Assembly (NCBI GenBank): GCA_002413395.1
Contig: DHWX01000128.1
Coordinates: 21,703-51,777 of the forward strand
Direction of reading: 5' to 3'
DNA length: 30,075 nt
From: Polaromonas sp. UBA5171
GTDB taxonomy: Bacteria > Pseudomonadota > Gammaproteobacteria > Burkholderiales > Burkholderiaceae_C
Shown here: in pieces, positions 1 to 8,103 of the stretch
Position numbering within the stretch: position 1 is the first letter of the stretch
Layout of the letters: every line of letters begins with the position of its first letter
Program-made: the position numbers and the translations under genes
The notes under the pieces: model-generated
What the model was told of the DNA's origin: nothing
What the model saw: only the letters and a program-made list of their open reading frames with translations
Databases searched by the model: none

Positions 1-907
1 TCATGGCGATGGATTTGATTTCACGCTTCGGCGTGTCTTCAGGTACATCGGGAATTTTGGAGGCAGCGCGCTCGGCCATGAAAATGTGGCGCAGCGCGCG
101 GCTTTCGGGGGTCCACATCAGGTTGATGAACAACTCACGCTCGAACCGCAAACCATCTTCAAATTTGCGCTTGGTTGCCGCTTCCACCGCATCAACGCAT
201 TTGAGCGGTGCGGGAAAGTTTTTGGACATGCCCTTGACCATGTTGCGGGAAAACTGAAAGTAGGCATCCCGATTTGGGTGTTTGCACGGCAGGTTGCGCA
301 CCAGCGGTAAGGGACGGGCATCGGCAATCGACTGGGCAAAAGCCAGCGCCTCTGCGACCAGCGTTTCCGGCGAGCTGGCCATTTTGTCGAACAATTTCTG
401 CCCCGGAATCTGCGCCAGCAGTTCGCTCTTGACGGGCTCGCCGCTCACGATCATGTTCAGGGCTGGTTCAACGCCCAGCGCACGCGGCAGGCGCTGGGTG
501 CCGCCCGCACCAGGCAGTAAGCCCAGCTTGACCTCAGGCAAGGCAACACTGCAGCCCGGTGCCGCAATGCGGTAATGGCAGCCGAGCGCCAGTTCCAAGC
601 CGCCGCCCATGCAGACAGAGTGCATTGCAGCAACAACCGGCTTGGATGAGTTTTCAATCATCAAAATGACGCTGTGCAGGTTGGGCTCCTGCAAGGCCTT
701 GGGCGAGCCAAATTCCTTGATGTCGGCCCCGCCTGAAAAAGCTTTGCCGGCACCAGTGATCACGATGGATTTGACGGCTGCGTCTGAATTGGCCTTCTGC
801 AGGTGATCGGTCAGGCTTGATCGGGTGACATAACCGAGGCCGTTGACCGGAGGATTGCTCAGGCTGATCAGCGCCACGCTGCCGTGAACTTGATAGAGGG
901 TAGTCAT
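1..907 (-). CDS. FadB/FadJ-type multifunctional enoyl-CoA hydratase / 3-hydroxyacyl-CoA dehydrogenase, N-terminal part (runs off left edge)
   Basis: The 302 codons in the window encode the crotonase (enoyl-CoA hydratase) domain of a multifunctional beta-oxidation enzyme. An oxyanion-hole segment SGGADIKEF lies at residues 58-66. The two catalytic glutamates typical of crotonases are visible in MGGGLELALG (E105) and LPEVKLGLLPGAGG (E125). After about residue 280 comes the linker (SKIPDVPEDTPKREIKS) that in this family leads into the NAD-binding dehydrogenase domain, which lies beyond position 1. The reading frame is open at the edge, so the gene is truncated by the window, not broken. The ATG at 907 is preceded about ten bases upstream by AAGGAAAG. 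It follows livF on the same strand after 181 bases, so it may have its own promoter. It would hydrate and oxidise the enoyl-CoAs made downstream of the acyl-CoA synthetase of this block. FadB versus FadJ cannot be decided. Confidence 0.9.
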   Translation of the reverse strand, partial: MTTLYQVHGSVALISLSNPPVNGLGYVTRSSLTDHLQKANSDAAVKSIVITGAGKAFSGGADIKEFGSPKALQEPNLHSVILMIENSSKPVVAAMHSVCMGGGLELALGCHYRIAAPGCSVALPEVKLGLLPGAGGTQRLPRALGVEPALNMIVSGEPVKSELLAQIPGQKLFDKMASSPETLVAEALAFAQSIADARPLPLVRNLPCKHPNRDAYFQFSRNMVKGMSKNFPAPLKCVDAVEAATKRKFEDGLRFERELFINLMWTPESRALRHIFMAERAASKIPDVPEDTPKREIKSIAM

Positions 908-980
908 TGGAGTATTTCTTTCCTTGATTGAAGTTTCGCTTGCCCCGAGCCCGGGTGCTGAAGTGAGCATCCGGAAAAAT

Positions 981-994
981 AGTACGTTCGTTCT
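981..994. promoter_or_regulatory. Imperfect palindrome, possible repressor operator upstream of the FadB-like gene
   Basis: The spacer between livF and the FadB-like gene contains AGTACGTTCGTTCT, a 14-base imperfect inverted repeat in which ten of fourteen positions are symmetric (AG-ACG--CGT-CT). It is flanked by A/T runs. TetR-type regulators of fatty acid genes often bind sites of this size, but I cannot assign a regulator from one copy. Confidence 0.25.
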
Positions 995-1088
995 TTTTTG
1001 ATTGTAAGGGGCTTCACATCAGCAGACCTGTACTGTATGGCCGCAATCTGCTCCGGTTTGTCCCTGTCGTGACAAACCGGGAACTCTT

Positions 1089-1796
1089 TTACACTTCGAG
1101 CCACTCTTTTCGCGTGTACGCATCGGCCCGCAGGCTGTCAGGTGTGCCGTCAAAAACGATGCTGCCATGCCCCATGACCAGTGCCCGGTCGGAAATAGCC
1201 ATGGCAATCGTGAGCTTTTGCTCAATCAAAAGCACCGAGATGCCGCGGGCTTTCAGTGTCTGCAGATATTGGCCCACCAGTTCCACAATTTTCGGTGCCA
1301 AGCCTTCGGTCGGTTCATCGATGATGATCAGATCGGGGTCGCCCATCAGGGTGCGGCACAGCGTGAGCATCTGCTGCTCACCCCCCGACAAGACACCTGC
1401 TTCGATGTTGTGGCGCTCATGCAGTCGTGGGAACATGGCATACATGTCATCAAAGGACCAGCGCGATCCTTTCCCGGAACCCTTTTGTCCAAGTAGCAAA
1501 TTCTGGTGCACGGTCAGTTTGGGGAAGATGTCGCGGCTTTCCGGGACATAGCCAATGCCGAGATGGGCAATCTGATAGGCTTTCCTGCCTACAATTTCTC
1601 CCTCAAACCGGTTTGTCTTCCATTTGATGGAACCCTGACAGTCGACCAGACCCATGATCGCTTTGGCGGTGGTCGAACGGCCCGAGCCGTTGCGGCCCAG
1701 CAAGGCCACAATTTGGCCTGCCTGAACGTTAAACGAGACGCCATGAAGGATATGACTTTTGCCATAAAAGGCATGAAGGTTTTGTATTGTCAGCAT
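1089..1796 (-). CDS. livF: Liv-type ABC transporter ATP-binding protein LivF
   Basis: A 235-residue ABC ATPase of the LivF type, one of the two nucleotide-binding subunits of a branched-chain-amino-acid-type (HAAT) importer, acting on the cytoplasmic face. The signature LSGGEQQ is at 136-142 and Walker B LIIIDEP at 156-162. Gln193 sits where other ABC ATPases have the switch histidine, as is usual in LivF. The Walker A loop at 34-42 reads GRNGSGRST, with Arg40 instead of the almost invariant lysine. I chose the ATG at 1796 because it gives the usual LivF N terminus (MLTIQNLHAFYG) and leaves two bases after the livG stop; a longer frame from 1859 would overlap livG. It is the last gene of the transporter set. 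Confidence 0.93.
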   Translation of the reverse strand: MLTIQNLHAFYGKSHILHGVSFNVQAGQIVALLGRNGSGRSTTAKAIMGLVDCQGSIKWKTNRFEGEIVGRKAYQIAHLGIGYVPESRDIFPKLTVHQNLLLGQKGSGKGSRWSFDDMYAMFPRLHERHNIEAGVLSGGEQQMLTLCRTLMGDPDLIIIDEPTEGLAPKIVELVGQYLQTLKARGISVLLIEQKLTIAMAISDRALVMGHGSIVFDGTPDSLRADAYTRKEWLEV

Positions 1797-1798
1797 GA

Positions 1799-2596
1799 TC
1801 AGTGCCCTCCCGCCTGCTGGCCGGCAACCGGAGAGCCCAGATAAGCCTCCTGAACACACTTGTCAGCGCGCACCGCTTCCGGGGTATCGTAGGCAATGAT
1901 TTCACCATAGACCACCACCGCAATCTTGTCGGCCAGACCAAACACCACGCTCATGTCGTGCTCGACCGTGAGCAGGGTCTTGCCGATGGTGACCTCCTTG
2001 ATCAGGCTGATGAAACGGCTGGTCTCCGAGCGGCTCATGCCTGCGGTGGGTTCGTCCAGCAGGATCACGTTGGCCCCGCCCGCGATGGTGATACCGATTT
2101 CCAGGGCGCGCTGCTCCGCATAGGTCAGGTAAGTAGCGAGCACATCGCGTTTTTTATCGAGCTTGATCATCCGCATCAGGGTTTCGGCCCGCTCGTTGGC
2201 ATCATCAAGATTCGCCAGAAACTTCAAAAAGGTGTACTTGTAACCCAGACTCCAGAGGACACCGCAGCGCAAATTTTCAAAGACGCTGAGTTTGGGAAAA
2301 ATATTGGTGATCTGAAAACTGCGCGAAAGCCCGAGCCGGTTGATTTCAAACGGCCTCTTGCCGTTGATGCACTGGCCATTGAGCAACACCTGGCCACTGC
2401 TGGGCTCAAACCGGCCACTGATCAGGTTGAACAGCGTGGATTTACCGGCCCCGTTGGGTCCGATGATGGCCGCCCGCTCACCCTGCGCAACGGCCAGGTT
2501 GGCGCCGCGAATGATCTCGGTTTTACCAAAACTTTTCCGAAGGTCCCTCAGTTCCAGCGCGTAGCGTGGTGCCGATTGAGTGGGTACTGAGCTCAC
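1799..2596 (-). CDS. livG: Liv-type ABC transporter ATP-binding protein LivG
   Basis: A 265-residue ABC ATPase pairing with LivF. Walker A GPNGAGKST is intact at 46-54, Walker B VILLDEPTAG at 177-186, and the switch histidine is in VEHD (H213). The signature motif is degenerate, LTYAEQ at 157-162 instead of LSGGQ; LivG proteins commonly have L-x-Y-G-E/Q-Q, so this is a further drift rather than a loss. Translation appears to begin at a GTG (2596), which overlaps the livM stop as GTGA, with GGGAGG a few bases upstream. The C terminus fits the LivG type (AYLGSPVA near the end). Strong translational coupling to livM is expected. Confidence 0.94.
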   Translation of the reverse strand: MSSVPTQSAPRYALELRDLRKSFGKTEIIRGANLAVAQGERAAIIGPNGAGKSTLFNLISGRFEPSSGQVLLNGQCINGKRPFEINRLGLSRSFQITNIFPKLSVFENLRCGVLWSLGYKYTFLKFLANLDDANERAETLMRMIKLDKKRDVLATYLTYAEQRALEIGITIAGGANVILLDEPTAGMSRSETSRFISLIKEVTIGKTLLTVEHDMSVVFGLADKIAVVVYGEIIAYDTPEAVRADKCVQEAYLGSPVAGQQAGGH

Positions 2597-3885
2597 AGCG
2601 CCTCCCGCCGCTTGATTTCATTTTCGATAGACCCCTGGATATCGCCCCATTTCAGCGCAAAACGTCGGCGCGCCAGTTCAAAAAGGCCAAGACCCACCAG
2701 CATCACCGCCGCAGCTGCAGCCCAACTGCCAACGCCAGTAGTGTTGAGTTGCAGGCCCATGAAACTCAGTTGCGGACCCATCGCAACATTGAGTTGCAAG
2801 TGGTAGATCATTTCAATCATGGCCGAGGCGCCTGCAAAGGCAATCAATCCGGTTACAAACAGTGCCAGATAGTCGCGCCAGAGAGGTTTGAGTCTGCCAA
2901 AAGCCGCCACGCGAACGTTCATCATGATCAGGCTGGCAATGCCGCCCGGGGCATACATGACCATGAACAGGAACACGAGCCCGAGGTACAACAGCCACGC
3001 CTTGGTCAGTTCGCTGAGCAGCACAAAGGCCAGCACCATCAAAATCGCACCGATGATAGGGCCAAAAAAGGTGGTGGCGCCACCCAGAAAGGTGAACAGC
3101 AAATAGGCACCAGAGCGGTAGCCGCTCACCACTTCAGAGGTTACAAGTTCAAAGTTCAGCGCCGCTAACCCGCCCGAAATCCCGGCGAAGAAGCCCGCAA
3201 TAATGAAGGCAAAATAGCGTACCTTCTGCGTGTCATAGCCCACAAATTCGACACGCTCCGGGTTGTCACGCACGGCGTTGAGCATGCGTCCCAGCGGCGT
3301 GCGGGTAAAGGCGAACATGAGTGCCGTGCAGACAAAGGTGTAGACCGCAATCAGGTAGTACAACTGGATTTGCGGCCCGAAGGTGATGCCCAATGGGTGG
3401 GCGCCAGTGACCCGGTCGCCAGAGATGCCCCCCTCGCCACCAAAAACTTCGGGGAACATCAGCGACATCGCCGCCACCAACTCGCCGATCCCCAGCGTGA
3501 TCATGGCGAAGGTGGTCCCCGATTTTTTGGTAGTGACCCAGCCCAGCAGCACGGCAAAACCAAGGCCAGCCAGACCACCCGCCAGCGGCACCAGGCTGAC
3601 CGGCAGCGGCAGCGTGCCTGCACTGACCAGGTTGAGTGTGTGAATGGCCAGAAACGATCCGAGGCCCGAGTGCACCGCATGACCAAAACTGAGCATGCCG
3701 CCCTGCCCCAGCAACATGTTGTAGCTCAGGCAGACGATAATGGCCACGCCCATCTGGCACAGCATGGTCTGGCTCAGGCTGCTGGTAAACAGCAGCGGCG
3801 CCAGCGCCAGCACCAGGGCGAAAGCGGCCCAGAGAACGAACCGCCCGACGTTCAGCGGCTTGAATTGATAGACGTTGGTGGTCAT
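2593..3885 (-). CDS. livM: Liv-type ABC transporter permease LivM, with C-terminal extension
   Basis: A 430-residue inner-membrane permease. Residues of about 35-315 form the BPD_transp_2 permease domain with the family hallmarks YNMLLGQGGMLSFGHA near residue 55 and RMLNAVRDNPERVEFVGYD near 205-220, the coupling-helix region that contacts the ATPases. Past about residue 320 the protein carries about 110 extra residues with two hydrophobic segments joined by a polar loop; many LivM proteins stop before this. The ATG at 3885 lies four bases after livH and the stop overlaps the livG start, so livHMGF is a tightly coupled set. Confidence 0.94.
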   Translation of the reverse strand: MTTNVYQFKPLNVGRFVLWAAFALVLALAPLLFTSSLSQTMLCQMGVAIIVCLSYNMLLGQGGMLSFGHAVHSGLGSFLAIHTLNLVSAGTLPLPVSLVPLAGGLAGLGFAVLLGWVTTKKSGTTFAMITLGIGELVAAMSLMFPEVFGGEGGISGDRVTGAHPLGITFGPQIQLYYLIAVYTFVCTALMFAFTRTPLGRMLNAVRDNPERVEFVGYDTQKVRYFAFIIAGFFAGISGGLAALNFELVTSEVVSGYRSGAYLLFTFLGGATTFFGPIIGAILMVLAFVLLSELTKAWLLYLGLVFLFMVMYAPGGIASLIMMNVRVAAFGRLKPLWRDYLALFVTGLIAFAGASAMIEMIYHLQLNVAMGPQLSFMGLQLNTTGVGSWAAAAAVMLVGLGLFELARRRFALKWGDIQGSIENEIKRREAL

Positions 3886-3889
3886 GCGG

Positions 3890-4837
3890 TCAGCCCTCCC
3901 GTGTACCCAAAAGCCCCTTGGGCCGGAAGATCAAAATCAGTACCATGAACAGGTAAGGCAGGATCGGGGCCACTTGGCTGATCGGGAGTTTCCATAGCGG
4001 GTAACCAAAGGTGTCCGGTGTGATGTGCAGGCCCAACATGCTCGCGCCCCCAAGCAGGGAACTGTCTATGCCCACAGCCAGCGTCTGGACGATGCCGATC
4101 AGCAGTGAAGCCAGGAATGCACCGGCCAGCGAGCCCATGCCGCCGACCACCACCACCACAAAAATGACCGGGCCCACAGCTACCGCCATGCCCGGCTCTG
4201 TCACAAAAGCGTTGCCACCAATGACACCGGCCAACCCGGCCAGTGCAGCGCCGCCGCCAAACACCAGCATGAAGACGCGGGGCACGTTGTGCCCCAGCGA
4301 CTCCACGGCCTGCGGATGGGTCAGTGCCGCCTGGATCACCAGGCCGATGCGGGTGCGCGTCAACAGCAGCCAAATGGCGAGCAGCATCAAGAGCGCCACC
4401 AGCATCATGAAGCCTCGGTACAGCGGAAACTGCGTGCCATACAGCGTAAACAGCGGGCCGTCGAGCACGGCCGGAATCCGGTAGTCGACCGAGCTGCGGC
4501 CCCACACCAGTTGCACCAGTTCCACAATGATGTAGCTGAGACCGAACGTGATCAGCAGTTCGGGCACGTGCCCGAATTTGTGGACACGGCGCAGGCAGTA
4601 TTTTTCAAACGCTGCGCCCATTACCCCCACCAGCAGCGGCGCAATCACCAGGGCTGGCCAAAAGCCGATCAGCGCGGTCACGCTGTAGCCAAAATACGCA
4701 CCCAGCATATAAAAGCTGGCGTGGGCAAAGTTGAGCACGCCCATCATGCTGAAAATCAGCGTGAGGCCGGAGCTCAGCATGAACAAAAGCAGCCCGTAGC
4801 TCAGCCCGTTCAAAATCGAGATGGTATAGAACTCCAT
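3890..4837 (-). CDS. livH: Liv-type ABC transporter permease LivH
   Basis: A 315-residue, highly hydrophobic permease of the LivH/BPD_transp_2 type that pairs with LivM in the inner membrane. The N terminus (NGLSYGLLLFMLSSGLTLIF) and the following MMGVLNFAHASFYMLGAY are the family's usual opening, and the later EPGMAVAVGPVIFVVVVVGG and GGMGSLAGAF segments are also characteristic. It is the first gene after the binding-protein terminator, about 98 bases downstream of that gene. The likely start is the ATG at 4837. Confidence 0.94.
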   Translation of the reverse strand: MEFYTISILNGLSYGLLLFMLSSGLTLIFSMMGVLNFAHASFYMLGAYFGYSVTALIGFWPALVIAPLLVGVMGAAFEKYCLRRVHKFGHVPELLITFGLSYIIVELVQLVWGRSSVDYRIPAVLDGPLFTLYGTQFPLYRGFMMLVALLMLLAIWLLLTRTRIGLVIQAALTHPQAVESLGHNVPRVFMLVFGGGAALAGLAGVIGGNAFVTEPGMAVAVGPVIFVVVVVGGMGSLAGAFLASLLIGIVQTLAVGIDSSLLGGASMLGLHITPDTFGYPLWKLPISQVAPILPYLFMVLILIFRPKGLLGTREG

Positions 4838-4881
4838 GGTGTACCCGTCTGGTCAGTGGCATTGTCAGTCAACGCGATCAG

Positions 4882-4919
4882 AAATAAAAAAGCCGGGACG
4901 GCGTTTGCGATCCCGGCTT
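4882..4919 (-). terminator. Rho-independent terminator between the binding-protein gene and livH
   Basis: Read on the minus strand, a 9-bp perfect stem (AAGCCGGGA pairing with TCCCGGCTT) with a 12-base loop is followed by TTTTATTT. It begins 17 bases after the stop of the binding-protein gene. It probably acts as a partial terminator that lets the binding protein be made in excess over the membrane components. Confidence 0.85.
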
Positions 4920-4935
4920 CTCCGGCGCAGCTGAC

Positions 4936-6177
4936 TCAGCCCGCCGAAGGGCGCTTCATCTGGCAACTGGTGGGTGTACTGGACACGTAAGCGTCCATTT
5001 GCTTGATGGGGGCAAAGGTATACCCGGTGTTTTCCACGCTGTAGGGATACTTCTTGTCCACTTTTTGCCATTTGGTAATGAACATGGTTTGCTGCAGCTG
5101 ATGGTCAGACTTGCGCATCGTCACATCACCGGCAAAGCTCTTGACAGACAGGCCTTCCAGGGCGGCCGCCACCTTGACCGCGTCGGTCGACTTGGCCTTG
5201 GCTATGGCCGCGCCCAACAGCTTGATGCCATTGTAGGTGGCCAACGTGTAATAGTCGTCATTGAACTTCTTCTTGAAGTCCGTCACGATCTGGCCGATTT
5301 CGCCGGTCGTTTGGGCGTAACCATAGGCCACCACGTAAACCTGGCTGTCACCACCCGCGGCGAGCGCCGTCGGGGTACCGGACACTTGGGCGTAGTAGGT
5401 GTACATCGGCAGTTTCAGACCGGCCTCATTCAAGCCCTTGACCAACAGCGTCAAATCCGTGCCCCAGTTGCCGGTCACGATCGTGTCGGCGCCCGACTGC
5501 TTGATCTTGGCGACGTACGGCGCAAAGTCCTTGACCTGACCCATTGGCACAAAGTCATCGCCAACAATCTGCACGTCCGGGCGCTTGCGCTTCATGTCTT
5601 CCTGAAAATACTTGGACACCTGATGGCCGTGCGAGTAGTTCTGGTCCAGCATATAGACCTTCTTGATCTCGGGCTTGTCTTTCATGAAGGCGGTCAGGGC
5701 CTCCATCTTCATGGTGGTATCGGCGTCGAGGCGGAAGTGCCAGTAGCTGCACTTCTCGTTGGTCATGGAAGGATCTACCGCGGCGTAGTTGAAATAAATC
5801 ACTTCCTTGCCGGGATTGCGTTCGTTGAATTTGGTCACGGCATCTTCCAGGGCCAGACCCGCTCCCGAGCCATTGCCCTGGGTGACATAGCGATAACCCT
5901 GGTCGGTGGCAGCCTTCAGCTGGGTCACGGCCCCCTGCGGCGAGCCCCCCGAGTCAAAAGGGTTGACTTGAAAGTTCACACCCGCCGGATTGTTGGCGCC
6001 GCTGAAGCGTTGTGCGACAAACTGCCAGCTCTTGAGCTGATTTGTTCCCACATTGGCGAAGGGCCCGGACAGTCCCTCAATAAAGGCAATTTTGACCGTC
6101 TCGCCCTTTTGCGCAAAAGCCAGGCCGGTGCCCGCCAGCATCACGCAAACTGCTACGGACTTAATAGCGAATTTCAT
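4936..6177 (-). CDS. Periplasmic substrate-binding protein of a Liv-type (HAAT) ABC transporter
   Basis: A 413-residue binding protein of the Peripla_BP_6 / branched-chain amino acid type. A signal peptide is evident: basic MKFAIK, a hydrophobic core and cleavage probably after AFA at residue 22. The mature part opens with VKIAFIEGLSGPFANVG, the typical first strand and ligand loop, and contains the domain-crossing YMLDQNYSHGHQV and TIVTGNWGTDLTLL segments. A good ribosome-binding site (AAGGAGAT) precedes the ATG at 6177. It feeds the LivHMGF permease encoded next. The ligand cannot be read from sequence; the flanking acyl-CoA synthetase and beta-oxidation gene favour a carboxylic or aromatic acid over an amino acid. 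Confidence 0.93.
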   Translation of the reverse strand: MKFAIKSVAVCVMLAGTGLAFAQKGETVKIAFIEGLSGPFANVGTNQLKSWQFVAQRFSGANNPAGVNFQVNPFDSGGSPQGAVTQLKAATDQGYRYVTQGNGSGAGLALEDAVTKFNERNPGKEVIYFNYAAVDPSMTNEKCSYWHFRLDADTTMKMEALTAFMKDKPEIKKVYMLDQNYSHGHQVSKYFQEDMKRKRPDVQIVGDDFVPMGQVKDFAPYVAKIKQSGADTIVTGNWGTDLTLLVKGLNEAGLKLPMYTYYAQVSGTPTALAAGGDSQVYVVAYGYAQTTGEIGQIVTDFKKKFNDDYYTLATYNGIKLLGAAIAKAKSTDAVKVAAALEGLSVKSFAGDVTMRKSDHQLQQTMFITKWQKVDKKYPYSVENTGYTFAPIKQMDAYVSSTPTSCQMKRPSAG

Positions 6178-6258
6178 AAGTATCTCCTTGATTGCAATAA
6201 TGTATCTAGCATACGGGTTTTGCGCAGCGGAGTGCTCAGGGATAGCCCCTAGAGCACT

Positions 6259-6287
6259 GCCGGGCTATCACTTAGGTGACTCCCGGC
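6259..6287. other. Hairpin in the spacer between the acyl-CoA synthetase and binding-protein genes
   Basis: GCCGGG and CCCGGC enclose a second stem TCAC/GTGA with loop TTAG. It sits just after the synthetase stop on the minus strand but has no U tract, so it may be a mRNA-stabilising or weak termination hairpin rather than a true terminator. The same 117-base spacer must hold any separate promoter of the binding-protein gene. Confidence 0.4.
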
Positions 6288-6294
6288 GCGTCGC

Positions 6295-7920
6295 TCAGAG
6301 CGGCAATATGTAGTCTTTCAACAGATCGCGAAGTCTGGTCTTGAGCATCTTGCCAGTTGCGCCCAGCGGTATGGCATCCACAAACACCACGTCATCGGGA
6401 ATTTGCCATTTAGCGGTCTTGCCTTCGTAAAATTTGAGGAGTTCTTCACGTGAGACGTTCATGCCCGGCCGCTTGACCACGGCAATGATGGGTCGCTCAT
6501 CCCACTTGGGGTGGGCAATGCCAATACATGCCGCCATGGCCACGGCCGGATGCGCCACCGCAATATTTTCAATGTCGATGGAACTGATCCATTCCCCCCC
6601 CGACTTGATGACATCCTTGCTGCGATCGGTGATCTGCATGAAGCCATCCGCGTCGATGGTCGCCACGTCACCAGTGGGGAACCAGCCATCGACCAGCGGA
6701 TCGCCACCTTCGCCCTTGTAGTACTCGCGCAAGATCCAGGGGCCTTTGACGTACAGCTCACCGTAGGTCTTGCCATCCCAGGGAAGCTCCTTGCCCGCCG
6801 CGTCGACGATTTTCATGTCAACACCGAAAATGGCCCGGCCCTGCTTGAGCCGGAGCTTCATCTGCTCCTGCGCAGACAGCGCGAGGTGCTTGTTCTTCAA
6901 CGTGCACAGTGTGCCCAAAGGCGACATCTCGGTCATGCCCCAGGCGTGGAGGACTTCCACGCCATAGCCATCCTGGAAGGCGTGGACCATGGCTGGCGGA
7001 CAGGCCGAGCCGCCAATCACCGTGCGCTTGAGCGTGGAGAACTTCAGGCCCTCAGGTTTCATGTGGGTCAGCAGCATCTGCCAGACGGTGGGCACGCCAG
7101 CGGCGTAGGTGACTTTTTCTGCCTCAATCAGTTCATAAATCGACTTGCCATCCATCGCCGGGCCGGGAAACACCAGCTTGGCTCCGGTGAGCGCCGCCGA
7201 GTAGGGGATGCCCCAGGCATTGACGTGAAACATCGGCACCACCGGCAAAATGGCATCGCGCGCGCTCAGGCACATCACGTCGGGCAGCGCTGCCGCGTAG
7301 GCATGAAGAATGGTTGATCGGTGGCTGTAGAGCGCTGCCTTGGGATTGCCCGTGGTGCCGCTGGTGTAGCACATGCTAGAGGCGGTGTTTTCATCAAAAA
7401 TGGGCCAGGCGTAGTCAGTTGGCTGCGCGCCCATCCAGCTTTCGTAACTCAGCAGATTGGGGATGCCTGAATCAGCCGGAAGCTTGTCCGCATCGCACAG
7501 GGCAATGTAGTGTTTGATGCTGGTGCATCTGCCGTGCACCGCCTGCACCAATGGCAGAAAGCTCAAATCAAAACACAGCACCTGGTCTTCCGCGTGGTTG
7601 GCAATCCAGGCGATCTGATCAGGATGCAGCCGGGGGTTGATGGTGTGCAGGACCCGGCCAGAGCCGCTCACACCGTAGTACAGCTCCAGGTGCCGATAAC
7701 CGTTCCATGCCAGCGTGGCCACACGGTCGCTAAAGCCGAGCTTCAGGCTATCCAGCGCATGAGCGACCTGACGGGAACGGTGGGCTGCGTCCTTGTAGGT
7801 GTAGCGATGCAAGTCGCCCTCTACCCGGCGCGACACGATTTCCGCGCTACCGTGATGGCGCTCGGCAAATTCGATCAGTAACGAAATCAGCAAGGGCTGG
7901 CTTTGCATCAAACCTAACAT
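6295..7920 (-). CDS. AlkK-like medium-chain acyl-CoA synthetase (AMP-forming)
   Basis: A 541-residue member of the adenylate-forming family that activates a carboxylic acid to its CoA thioester through an acyl-AMP. The phosphate-binding loop is YTSGTTGNPK at about 185-194, followed by ALYSHRST; the adenine-binding motif is HAWGMTEMSP, the hinge DGWFPTGDVATID, and the lysine of the C-terminal domain is in GATGKMLKTRL. Its opening (MLGLMQSQPLLISLL) and motifs such as LPVVPMFHVNAWG and IKSGGEWIS resemble, from memory, Pseudomonas AlkK, a medium-chain synthetase. The ATG at 7920 is chosen because AAAGGAA lies seven bases upstream and it matches the AlkK start; the frame stays open to 8034. It precedes the transporter genes on the same strand, so it may activate the imported acid. 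Confidence 0.88.
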   Translation of the reverse strand: MLGLMQSQPLLISLLIEFAERHHGSAEIVSRRVEGDLHRYTYKDAAHRSRQVAHALDSLKLGFSDRVATLAWNGYRHLELYYGVSGSGRVLHTINPRLHPDQIAWIANHAEDQVLCFDLSFLPLVQAVHGRCTSIKHYIALCDADKLPADSGIPNLLSYESWMGAQPTDYAWPIFDENTASSMCYTSGTTGNPKAALYSHRSTILHAYAAALPDVMCLSARDAILPVVPMFHVNAWGIPYSAALTGAKLVFPGPAMDGKSIYELIEAEKVTYAAGVPTVWQMLLTHMKPEGLKFSTLKRTVIGGSACPPAMVHAFQDGYGVEVLHAWGMTEMSPLGTLCTLKNKHLALSAQEQMKLRLKQGRAIFGVDMKIVDAAGKELPWDGKTYGELYVKGPWILREYYKGEGGDPLVDGWFPTGDVATIDADGFMQITDRSKDVIKSGGEWISSIDIENIAVAHPAVAMAACIGIAHPKWDERPIIAVVKRPGMNVSREELLKFYEGKTAKWQIPDDVVFVDAIPLGATGKMLKTRLRDLLKDYILPL

Positions 7921-7970
7921 GGTCTGGTTCCTTTCTTGCCCGACTGGGCGTGCTTGAAAACTCGAATGTC

Positions 7971-8009
7971 CCGTGCGTGGATAGTACCGTGCGTGCCGTC
8001 TGTTCAGAC
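7971..8009. promoter_or_regulatory. Divergent promoter region with a direct repeat and an inverted repeat
   Basis: The 183-base gap between the divergent synthetase and selO genes must hold both promoters. It contains CCGTGCGTG twice (7971-7979 and 7987-7995, 16 bases apart) and the inverted repeat GTCTG-TT-CAGAC at 7998-8009. These are candidate operator sites. I cannot name a regulator, and I do not see convincing -35/-10 pairs. Confidence 0.3.
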
Positions 8010-8103
8010 CCGGGGAAATCCCCAGCCGCGCCACCTTGGCGACACCGACCAGCCCTTTACCCCTGATCGCGCAGGGCTGTCCACGTCATAGCACAATGCG
8101 CCC

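Noticed and set aside
5000..6250. Long plus-strand frames opposite the binding-protein gene
   Set aside because: They are antisense shadows produced by GC-rich codon use; the minus-strand protein has a signal peptide, family motifs and a ribosome-binding site.
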